A model generated the notes under the pieces. It did not search any database and was not told the origin of the DNA. It saw only the letters and a program-made list of their open reading frames with translations. A stretch of 64,000 nt of DNA, from assembly GCF_000006565.2 (NCBI RefSeq), contig NC_031467.1, positions 682,001 to 746,000 on the forward strand, in the 5' to 3' direction. Made by a program: the position numbers and the translations under genes. Shown in pieces: positions 36,809 through 46,714 of the stretch; position 1 is the stretch's first letter; every line of letters begins with the position of its first letter. The DNA is from Toxoplasma gondii ME49 (taxonomy: Eukaryota > Apicomplexa > Conoidasida > Eucoccidiorida > Sarcocystidae).

Positions 36809-38620
36809 TCACAATCTGTCAAGTCTTCCTCCAGTCAGGCCATGGCCCTTTCCTCCAACGCCCAGAAAACCCCGCCGGCCGGCCCCAGTCTCTTCTTCCA
36901 GCCCTTTGACACGAGCTTCTCTGGAATCTTGTGCCACAACTTCTCCGCTTGCCGAAAGTATTTCAACTTCTCCTTTGATGCCCGGGCTACTTGCTAAATC
37001 TGCGGCTTTTCCATTGTCCGCAGGTCGGCCACCTGCATCCGCTCGCAGTGGCTCCTTTTCCGCCTCACCGGAGTTTTTCTTCTTGTCATCGTCGCTTGGG
37101 ATACCGTCTCGAAGAGTGTCTACACCTCGGTCTGTGACAAATGCTGTGTCGGCATCTGGGGTGCCTGCGCCTCCACTACGTTCTGCAGCTGAAGAGGGAA
37201 CTCTCTCAACACCTTCTGGAGCATCTGCAGTTTTACCGCGTGTCTCACCGTCCAGCATATTATCTCCAGAACCCCGCACTGTACTTTCTAACGCAACACT
37301 CGCCCCAAAAGACTTCTGTGAGAGCACACCACCGTTATGATTAGTGCCACGTAAGCCATCCCCCATGGTGTTGCCGTCGCCTGCTCTGGCAGTCTCCCTC
37401 TCAATTCCTGAATTCGCGCTCTGTGCACTTCGGGATGCGACCTCTGCATCGGCTAAGGCGAACCGCAGCTGCGGAACGTCCGGCAGTGGTGGACCTTCTA
37501 CTGACGCAGATATGGCATGCTTGATAGCCCCTCCTCCTTGGCGGCGCCCCACCGTTGTAGGCTTTTCTACGAATTGAGAAATGAACGCCGCATGTTGCTG
37601 CACGAGTGTCGTGACTGCCGCGAGCTCGTTCCGGAGGTCCTGCACACTCTCCTGCAGTGCAGATAACTCGTCAGCATAGCGACGGCCTCCGAGTTGCGCC
37701 AAAACAGAATTGACCACTGTTGTCTCAGCTGACCGTCCGGTCGGACTGTCACTGGAATAAGCGGGAAGATCTCCTTGTGCGATATCAAATGCACCACCCT
37801 GACTGGAGCAATCAAACAGTGTGCGCCGCATGGTCCACATCGAGACAATAACGCAAACAAAGACACACACGAGCAACCACCAACACCGCCGACCTGCTGC
37901 ACTTGGCGTTGCACGAGACAGTGAACCAAAGGCCCCCGTGTTTTTCTGCCCGTCGGTCAGAGCGCCGGGGCCGCCAGCCCGGACTGCATGCCGCTGTTGA
38001 GCACTGCCACGGGAGATTACAGAAAGAGGCAGCTCGTATGAAGATCCGAACATGCCACCCTCACCGGCGAGAAGGCCGCGCACTTTCCCGAAAAAACCAG
38101 GGGAAGTAGATTTTTTACCAGACGACGAGGGTTGTTTTGCTACAGTACCCGGATCAGATGGAACGGAGGGTCCACGAGAAGTAAGGACAGAGGGTTGATG
38201 CAGCGAGGAACGGGACGGGACGACTGGAAGCTCTGTGGCGGACGGTCCACTCCGCGGACGAGGGAATCCGTCATCTGCCCCCCCTCCCACAGTTCTTGAA
38301 TAGCTAGGAGTATCTGTTGAAGAAATGAGACTGCTAGGTCGGGTGGAAAGTGTGGAGACGGACGAGGAGGGCAAAGAAGCAGCGGTAGTCGCGGATGACT
38401 CATCTATGCCGTCCTCCGTAAACACGTCTGACGAACATACTGAAATCGTCATAGCCGACTGTTTGATGATAACATGGAGCTTGCTGTGTGACGGCCAGCT
38501 GCTGACAAAACAGTCCTGGGAACAGAAGAAGGATGTCCGGCCGAACTCAGAACATTTCGGACAGCACAAGCGGGAAGTCGTCTCTTCGCCGCAGCCCTGG
38601 CAGGTGACCATCGTTGCCAT
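36809..38620 (-). CDS. C6H2 (MetAP1-type) zinc finger, transmembrane and coiled-coil protein, intronless
   Basis: A 603-aa open frame without introns. Residues 7-49 form a C6H2 zinc finger of the type found at the N terminus of methionine aminopeptidase 1. Ligands are C7, C10, C20, C23, C33, C37, H45 and H49, with the typical 'FFCSQDCF..SWPSHSKLH' end. No peptidase domain follows. Residues 55-240 are Ser/Pro/Thr-rich and disordered. About residues 245-264 ('WWLLVCVFVCVIVSMW') form one membrane segment flanked by Arg. About 300-350 is a predicted coiled coil ('YADELSALQESVQDLRNEL'). The remaining 250 residues are acidic, Gly/Ser/Glu-rich and disordered. With no signal peptide the finger would face the cytosol if the protein is tail- or mid-anchored. 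In MetAP1 this finger helps ribosome association; a membrane-tethered ribosome or translation-associated role is inference. PEX14-like topology was considered, but its N-terminal domain is absent. Confidence 0.8.
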   Translation of the reverse strand: MATMVTCQGCGEETTSRLCCPKCSEFGRTSFFCSQDCFVSSWPSHSKLHVIIKQSAMTISVCSSDVFTEDGIDESSATTAASLPSSSVSTLSTRPSSLISSTDTPSYSRTVGGGADDGFPRPRSGPSATELPVVPSRSSLHQPSVLTSRGPSVPSDPGTVAKQPSSSGKKSTSPGFFGKVRGLLAGEGGMFGSSYELPLSVISRGSAQQRHAVRAGGPGALTDGQKNTGAFGSLSRATPSAAGRRCWWLLVCVFVCVIVSMWTMRRTLFDCSSQGGAFDIAQGDLPAYSSDSPTGRSAETTVVNSVLAQLGGRRYADELSALQESVQDLRNELAAVTTLVQQHAAFISQFVEKPTTVGRRQGGGAIKHAISASVEGPPLPDVPQLRFALADAEVASRSAQSANSGIERETARAGDGNTMGDGLRGTNHNGGVLSQKSFGASVALESTVRGSGDNMLDGETRGKTADAPEGVERVPSSAAERSGGAGTPDADTAFVTDRGVDTLRDGIPSDDDKKKNSGEAEKEPLRADAGGRPADNGKAADLASSPGIKGEVEILSASGEVVAQDSREARVKGLEEETGAGRRGFLGVGGKGHGLTGGRLDRL

Positions 38621-41600
38621 CCTGGAGCGAGCGAGGTGCGAGACAAAGGTAAACTGTAGACATCCGCAGGCTAACTTGGTGCCTCTGAAGCAGAGATTTC
38701 TGTTTTGCGTTACGTTTCAGCAGCGAAATAACACAGACCAACGATTACCACCGGAAGGCGACAGTAACCAGAGAAAACACGATTGAAAATACAGGGTGTC
38801 CACCAAGGCGGCCCGAGAAGTGAGCTGACGAGGATTCGCTTTGGTCTGCAAACAACACGACCGCACACTCTACAGTTTCTTCTCGATAACGGGGCCCCAG
38901 TCACCGTTGAACAGCAGGGAAGTCGATTTTCCGTAGGACATCACGAGACGTGGCAAGATCTCACGTTTGGAAGAGCATCGATGAAAAGGTTTTTGGAGAC
39001 AACCAGCACAGAAAGGAGCTCACGAGCTGACCGACGGGGCAGATTCGACCGGAAACTGATGGACCTTACGAGTGATCGTCCGCATTACCACATACTTATG
39101 AGGTATCATGCAGCTGGTGACGCCTGCGCTGAAACTGGGTTAAAGAAGTATATGCAATGCTGAAAAAGAAAAGGCATGGCGGAGTTGCACTCTGTCGATT
39201 CTTTTTTCGCCGTGTTAGATGCCTTCCAACCAAGCACAACGAGCGCTGGCCGGATCAGTCGGCACAGACAACCGTTATATCAAAGTCCTCGCAAAGGCTG
39301 CAGACAGTGTTTGAGACACAAGCGAATTTCGGCAGGTATTATACGGTGAAGCGAGAATCCTTTATTCAGTGACAGTCTACGAAAATAGACAAGGGAGAGA
39401 CTTTGCCCTCCACCACTAAAAGTCCCGGTTGGAGTTGCATGCCTGAATGTCGTGGCAGGGTTTCCAGCCATGCTTCTCTTCGGGTTGTCGGGACAGCATG
39501 TGTCACCCGTCACGCCCCAAAACTACTGTTACAGCTCCACTTTTGTCGCTAAATTCCCCGCAGTATGCTGGGCGTTTTTTTCAAATGCTTCACTTTAAGA
39601 AGCGACCGAACGTTTTTTCCCCTGAAAGGGTGACTTCACTATGGTGTTGTTTGTGCATCTCCCGCCACGGAGGTTGCATGCGCTTCCGTTAGTCTGTCAG
39701 CTCTCGTTACAGTGTCTTGCGTGATCTCGCATTCGTACGGAGAGGCTGGAGACTGCATGCCGATTAACCAGCTACCGGCAGCTGAGAATGAAAAGCAAAA
39801 GCCTTCTTGGGGACAACGTGAGAACATAATCAATATTTCTGCGCTCAACAGCCTCGACAGATAACATGCGACGAATTGGACAATCAAAACGCGTGTCCTC
39901 TGCGGCTACTTTCTACACGTGTATTTCACCCGTGGCTCCTCTTCTGAAGAGACGACTGTACTAAGAGCAAGGGCCAAGCCTCCTACACGTACCAAACGTG
40001 ACTGACCCAAAGCTAGTAGAGAAACCCGCAAGCCTGAACGAATGCAGATAAGGTGCCACTCCTGAAAAAGCAGTCATTTGGTAGTACACTACGCTCGTTT
40101 CAGCTTACGCTGTGAACCGACTCCCCTGATTGCGTCCAGCTAGCAACCAACTGTAGGGAATGAAGATGTAGTAGTGTATCAGCAACCTGCCAAGACTCAA
40201 GGTTAACACGCTGACGTAACAAAAGAAACGAGTGCAGATATTCATCTTCACCTTCTACACGTGGAACTATGCGTCCACACGGTAGAAGGAGCAGACATGT
40301 GCAACGCAATTTGTAAACGCATAAATCGTTACGTACTCGAACAAACCCGTCGCAAATTCCAGAAAACCTACAGCTGCTTCAGCAATGACCCAGAGTGTAT
40401 GTTCAACAGGCAACGGCAACATGTGCCACGCAAAGCACAGGAATACTTAAAAAACTGACAACGCTGCCACGGGAAGAATAAGTCGATCCCACAATATTCA
40501 CACGCCCATAAAAAAAAGGTTGTCCCTTTCGCCTTCATTCTCTCTACAGCAACGTTGATGGCGTGTCATCACTTGAGTCGAAGTGCCCAGTTTAGTTTGG
40601 AATTCGTATGCTGCAACCGCATTTGGGTACTGTAGATTCTACGTAGGCGTGAGAGTGGCAATTTACTTTATCTGCACATCTCTAAAAAGCCTTAAAATGC
40701 AACGTGTTTTGCAAAATCCCTGTGTTACCACGAGAATCACCATACAATCAATTAGCCTGCCGGTACTTGACGTTACGCCTTCTCTCAACAGTGGCGATTG
40801 TTCTGTTGTTAAAACCACGCTCGTCAGTCTAATGTTTTTCCACGAAATAAACATCTTCTCAACATTTGCGGGTGATCATGATAATCGGAGTTGCGTCCTC
40901 AGCGGATGCTAAACAAAACGTCTTTCTCACTTTAGTTTCTTTTTAGGAAAACAACAGAGAACAGGACGCAAATGCCCACTGGCATCCATGTTGGCGTCTT
41001 ACATAACGGTCATACTACCAGTTACAATTCTAGTGTCTGCAACCCCTGATCGAACAGCTTCGCATCTGACGGCCTCTCACTGCAGACAGCAAACTGCTGC
41101 CAGTCATAGAAAGGGGTCCATGTATCGGAGCCTGCACCGCACGGTTTTGACCACCTTGAAATCGTTCCTGCACAGCGGGAAATGGATGATGAAGGCTTCT
41201 AACGCCACTGCTGCAACACTGACCACTTCCCCTTGCGAGGACCGGCTGGAAAAAAAGCCATGGTGCTCCGTTATGTTGCGGTTTTGTTTCCTGGAAGCTT
41301 TCCAGGGCTCTGGATTTTGACAGTGGCACTAAGGTCCAACGAATTGGTGTCCAAAAGCATATTACCAGTAGCGTGCTTCATGTGCAGAAGGCGTGGAAGA
41401 AGGCCGACTACCGAAGAGCGCGCCTGCTGCGCAGAAAGGAGAAGAAGTTGAGGGGAGAATACCGACACCAGCAGCAGAGGAAAACACATAATCCCATCGG
41501 GAGTTCACGACAGAAACGTGCTGAACACCCGAGCAGCGGGGCACCTCGACAAATCACGGAAAGACGAAACTCGGCTTCCTCACCGAGCACCAGTGCGAGA

Positions 41601-42277
41601 GTCTTTCGGCAGGGACAAACATGAGAGACCAGAACCGGATTGCACGCTAGCAGTTGTAATTCGAAGTCACATTGACACGGAGCAACATGTGGTCCTAGAA
41701 AAGAGGTCAACGGGCAGAATTAAGCAGCAGCAAACAGGCGGACACCTTCGAGCTTCGAAGGTCTCGTTGATGAACATGATAAGAAATGCGACACCCCCAA
41801 AATAACCCTTTTCTGCGTAAGCTGCAAGCCAGAAATACAAACACTATCCTGAGGCGCAAACCACGGGGACCTACTGTCGACGCCAGTGCAAGTAGATAAG
41901 AGCACAAGGAAACCAGTGTGATCAACGTCAGAGCAGACGCCGGAAACGTCATTCAAGACCTGAAGGCGCATACGCTGCCACAGGGGCATGCAACTAAACG
42001 AACTGATTGACAGAAGCCTCGGTCTCGTAGAAAGATAACAGGGTAACACAAGAAGGAACAAACATAGTCAAACTGTTTACTGTCCTTACGACCTTGGAAG
42101 AGTACTGGTCCCACGGAGCGGAACTCGGAACCACGGACAGCAGCAACGCCTGGGAGGAAGCACACAGTGTTAAGTGACCAGGATCCGATGTTACGGTGTT
42201 GACTTGTCGAGTGTGAAAGTAGCGAACCACAGATTCGTTAGAAAATAATAGCGTGCTACGTTGACTTGTCAACTCAC
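38621..42277. other. Largely unassigned region
   Basis: No gene here is certain. A small basic plus-strand frame at 41220-41624 is listed separately. Otherwise there are only scattered frames under 130 codons without recognisable domains, TA repeats or RNA genes. It must contain the promoter of the zinc-finger gene near 38.6 kb and may contain further exons of minus-strand genes that start beyond 42 kb. Confidence 0.4.
41220..41624 (+). CDS. Possible small basic protein exon (hypothetical)
   Basis: A 134-codon open frame, with no ATG at its start, whose middle reads 'KAWKKADYRRARLLRRKEKK' and 'LRGEYRHQQQRK'. This highly basic helical style recalls organellar ribosomal proteins. About 100 nt upstream in another frame, an ATG at 41119 begins 'MYRSLHRTVLTTLKSFLHSG', which looks like a mitochondrial targeting sequence. 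I could not find a donor/acceptor pair that joins the two in phase. It may equally be chance; the opposite strand is also open but looks less protein-like. Confidence 0.25.
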
Positions 42278-42387
42278 CGATCAGCAACAGCTACAAATAG
42301 CGCGACCCAGCTGCTGCGCGGGCCTCTTGTTCGCACGCCGGTAGTCACTGCCCTCGAGGTCACTAGCACTCTACTCCGCCGCCACAT
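42278..42387 (-). CDS. Possible first exon with mitochondrial presequence (hypothetical)
   Basis: An ATG at 42387 opens a frame rich in Arg, Ser and Val without acidic residues ('MWRRSRVLVTSRAVTTGVRT') that reaches a GTGAGT donor after 110 nt. A pyrimidine-rich acceptor lies just upstream (TTCTTCTTCCAG), so it could instead be an internal exon. The next possible exon, from about 42150, gives no recognisable continuation in phase. Function unknown. Confidence 0.25.
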
Positions 42388-44067
42388 ACGAAAGACACAC
42401 TGGAAGAAGAAACGTAGAGGCGTCTTCAGGCCATATCGCCTGCTGTTGTCTCAAAATTGTGGGTGTCAGCGTTGCATTGGGCTCATACGCGAGGTCAGTA
42501 GTTTATGCGTGGTGTTGACACGTTTTGAATCGAAGGGGACAGGCACGAAGAGGGTGGGCACAAAAATGCGTATCACTGCTCACCATAATTTCAATCGCCA
42601 CATGGGCCTAATGTCCTGGGGAGTTCACCTCTAGTTTTCACTTATCCGTGCCACTGTAAAAAAAGAAAGCAACGAGCCGAGGAGATGCGCCGCCATTGCC
42701 ACCATTTCCCCTTGTCCTGGCAAGAAATATCTATATGCACACCTTGTTTGACAGACAAATATGGAGATGTCCGACAAAATATCCGGAGTCTGCTCCGGTT
42801 GCAATATCGGTGCTAAACTGTGCTTCTTACCAGCCCGTCAACACACCGGTACCTCACATTGGGTTGCACTCGCAGTGCCACGTAGGCTATCCAGACAGGA
42901 TCGACCGTGACTGAGAACAATATTTCACAGCACATCTTGACTTCCGTATGATCCAGAACGGAGGATACTGTTGACATGGTCGCCGATGTAACAAGTTCAC
43001 CCCTACATTAAGTACCAGCTGAGGTGCGTGTGTCCTAAGAACAGCATACTTCTCAAACTGTCATTGTCACCCATCGTACCAGTGGACGGTTCAGTGGTCG
43101 GAGCATGATGATGCAGAAAATACTGCCGGCTGATTGTCACCGATGTAGTTTCTTGGGGACAGCATGGATGCAGACGCCTTGCTACTGACTGCCTTCGGTA
43201 AACGAAGCTCATTTTTTCTGTCTCGTCTTCAGTATAGCCTGTGCTCTCCCACCAGACAGCGTTCCGCGGACGCGTACAGCTGTGCTCAGTTCCGAGTGAG
43301 CCTCCCGCTCCTTGTGTTAAAAATGACACGGGTTTCTAATGAGAGGGTCAGCATCTGTCAAGCCTCCCTGAGAGACGACTGTTGCACGAGAAATCGCGCA
43401 ATCGCAGTCTACCCCTCTCCAACTATCATAGCTTCGTTCCCATTCAGCGAACTTTGGTAGCATGCTCCGGACTCACCCCCAGCTAAGCCTGAGTTGCCTT
43501 GCTTCGCAAAATGAAGCTCACAATATCCAAATTGTAGGAAGAACACTATTCGTCTTGCAAAAGAGTGCAGAAGCACCCCCCTTCCCGTTTTCGAAGACGA
43601 GGACGAACCATCATCACGCCATGCCGAACTCCAAATCCAGGCTACTTCTGGAGTCTCGATGGTAGCACTGCACGTGCGAAAGGTCACGTGAGGTTAACTT
43701 TTTCAATGAAGCATCTCTTAACATCCCAAATGCGGGAATTCCCTTCGTTCTCCATGTCCGTCGCTGATGGGTCGACCAATGACATAGAGTGTTGTGTTCA
43801 AACTTCATTATTTGTATCCGCTCTACACCAGCTGTCGTCCACCAATTTCAGATGCTTGTCTTGCTTTGTCGAGAGAAACACACCGTTGTAGCAGTTTGTG
43901 GACACACAGTGATACTGTCCGGATGGTATCCCATCTCTTTTCGAAAAAAACTGCTGGATGTGGCCGTCACGAGCGGGTGGTCAGTAAAAAGTCTCTGGGA
44001 GAAAAATTGTTTGGCGGCAAGTTGGCTTATCCTAGTAACAAGGATGTCCGACATATGGCATGCATAC

Positions 44068-44889
44068 AGTAGAATTTTCAAAGCCAATTTGCTGTTCACT
44101 TAACTCTTGATCGAGTTTCCAAGCAACAGTGCGCTGCACAAAACTGGAAAAACGAAGTATACTCGGGTGCTCTAGTACATTTAGCTTTTCACACAGTCTC
44201 AGTGAAGCTGAATGGAGTGTTTATAAAAACAAAAGGTAAAGCTGACTTTCGGATGAAAGGAGACTCTTTCATGTTTGTCCGTGTCGCCTACGGGTGAAAG
44301 CAATGTTACCATGGAGGACGGCACTAGCAACGCCGCCGTCACTGATGCAGTCGGCTCCGGAGCAGGCTTGTCAGCACTTGACTCGCTGAAGACACTAATT
44401 GAGCATAGTTGTACGTCTTTGTCACGGTCCTGGACTTTCCAGTGCACAACAAAAGGGCCCAAAACATCCGCTCTTCCCGAGGTGTCCACCCCGCTTCATC
44501 TTGAACGGGAAAACAGTCGTACGCGTGTTATGCAGATTTTATCAACGACTTTGGACCGCAGTTTAAATTCTGCACTTGAGGGGCCACATGACGCAGCTCA
44601 CAATAAAGATCATCCACATAACGTTGTGGTTGTGTACATTGATCAAACCTTCAGCAAACGGACTGGCCGGATCATGGCCTCCCATGAACATGCGCCAGTT
44701 TTCGGGATGATCAGTTCGCGCGGGAGCACAGACTCTACGAAGCTGGAGTGGCCCGGCGGCCCCAGCAGTAGCAGAGACTGTGTGTGGTGAATTTCCCACG
44801 GATCTTCTCGCGAAGAACGAACTAAAAACATCCCTCACATGCATCGCCGACGGGATGATCGGTACCTGCCCCTGTGGAGTCTGTGCCAT
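44068..44889 (-). CDS. COX2A: N-terminal half of cytochrome c oxidase subunit II, nuclear encoded (3' exons not found)
   Basis: Subunit II of complex IV, mitochondrial inner membrane. Exon 1 (44889-44576; ATG inside the exon, possibly with an upstream coding exon) encodes a Ser/Arg/Ala-rich leader suited to mitochondrial import. It then carries the COX2 signature 'HDPASPFAEGLINVHNHNVM' and a membrane helix 'MWMIFIVSCVMW', matching the canonical QDP(A)(T/S)P..EG(I/L)I..H(H/N)(D/H) start of COX2 helix 1. The donor at 44575 (GTGCAG) leaves two bases, which the exon at 44143-44068 completes ('FVQRTVAWKLDQELSEQQIG'). I did not find the second helix, which should lie in exons below 44068. The copper-binding half is absent, as expected for the apicomplexan/chlorophycean split COX2A/COX2B arrangement. 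Long plus-strand frames over this locus are shadows. Confidence 0.62.
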
Positions 44890-46714
44890 GGCGCCGCCTG
44901 GTAAAGAACACAGTGGGGACCTGCATACACCGAACGCAGACACAAAGTGAGACGCGTCAAAGGCGCGCATGCATATCCACCAGCCATTTCAGAAAAGTTG
45001 TGCAATCCTCACGCGCGGAAAGCGTATGTACATAGGGTCGATATACGCCGTATAGTCGTTGAAAGCGGTATGTCTACCACAAATTCTTCAGAGTGTGGTG
45101 ACTCTTAAGTGGGACCTTCATCTGAGGATCTCTATTCAGTCAAGCTAACAACAGTTGCCTTTTCGTTCAATAAGTCTCCACCTCATAGAGTTCTTTTGAA
45201 TCGTTAAAGAATACAAACGCCACAGCCACAGCTGTTTCCACATCCGAGAGTACCACAGAGAAGGCGCGGTACAACAGCGCGACACACAAAGGACACCCAT
45301 AAACAGTATCCAAGCAGAAAAAGCAACACCATGGACACATGCAAGAATATTATTTCAATAAGTATGGTAGACATTCAGCATCCATCAACACGATGACCCT
45401 TGATGGCAGGGACACGGGCCTAAGCTGCCCACGAAACAAGACCTGAACGCAGCAGTAAGGTCATTCACTATGCAGCCGTCATAAGAGAAAATCATCTTAT
45501 CCCATTACGTGAAACCTTTTCACGAAGAGAAATAGACGGGAAAGTAGTTTCACGGGCCACGGTCTTCAAGTTGTCATACGCTGCGAGCTACTGCACCCCC
45601 TCAATGAGCGCGTCTTGAAATGAAGCACAAACATTACACATGCTGCTATTATAAGCTGTGCACACACAACGGCGCTCGCTAAGACTGGGTCCACGAAAAA
45701 TGGCAAACCATAAAGAGGCGTAAACTGCGTTCATGCTTCAACTGAGATTTACAAGCCTCATCAGACAAGAGTCGTGGCTATGTTAAAAAACCGTCCTTAG
45801 AAAGGATACATTCACTGCACAAACACGGTAGCGAGTTCCCCCACAGTCTCTGAACAGAAGAAAAGGGCTCTGTACAATGTTTCTTTTGAGGACAGTGGAG
45901 CACATTTGTCATCATACTCTCGCAGGGAAACCCCGCTCAGCGCGGGCCGGAAATACCCGGGACGCAGCACAACTCGCCTACAGCGCAGCACCGCAAACTG
46001 GATGTTTCCCTGTCATGGAGAGACGATGGAGCTAAATTTTCAAAGAAACAAAGTGCCCTCTTTCAAGGAGGAATTAAGCTCTCCGGCCACGGAAAAGAGG
46101 ACACACGGTGATGAATAGAGGTGCGGTTCAGCAGAGGCAAACTGGACCTACCGGAACAAACGAAGAAGGTCGTGCCAGCGGTGGATGGGGAAAAAAGTAA
46201 GCCAAAGACGAACACTATAGTCTGTTTCACTTGAAGAGACAACTTAGCGCGACTTTAACCGCATGTAGTCTTCATAAGTCGTCAGACATTTAAAGCCGAC
46301 GAACCGAAGGCGTGATGGTCACGAGGACATCGAGCTTTTTCGAGTCGCATGCAGAGTGAATTTTCAGAGCGTGCTTCCACTCAGACGGATGCAGGGCTCG
46401 TACAGCCCGCAACTTCCACGTACTTGGTGTCAACGAAACAGCGTCGGTATGCGTTGTTGTAGTTAGTGACAATATATGTTCTCCACTTTTCATTATTAGG
46501 GACGGCTGATTACGTTGCCGGCTTTTGGTTGCTGGTGATTTTTCTGTGTCGGAAAGGCAGACGTGCCTGCGCGGTGGGCGACAGAGACCCTGCCTCCTCT
46601 CTCTGGACTGGGGAAAACGGGACACAAAGGACGTCCTGTTGAAGAAGACGAAAGGGCAAAATGCCTGTCACTGAACAAGTGAATGCCTGTTTAGATGATT
46701 CCACTTCTTCTCTA
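44890..46714. other. Intergenic region between RON2-like gene and COX2A
   Basis: About 1.8 kb between two minus-strand genes. It is AT-richer, with many short frames and nothing recognisable. It presumably includes the 3' UTR of the large gene and the promoter/5' UTR of COX2A. Confidence 0.45.

Noticed and set aside
44275..44790. 171-codon plus-strand open frame
   Set aside because: Antisense to the COX2A exon carrying a recognisable motif; no domain of its own.
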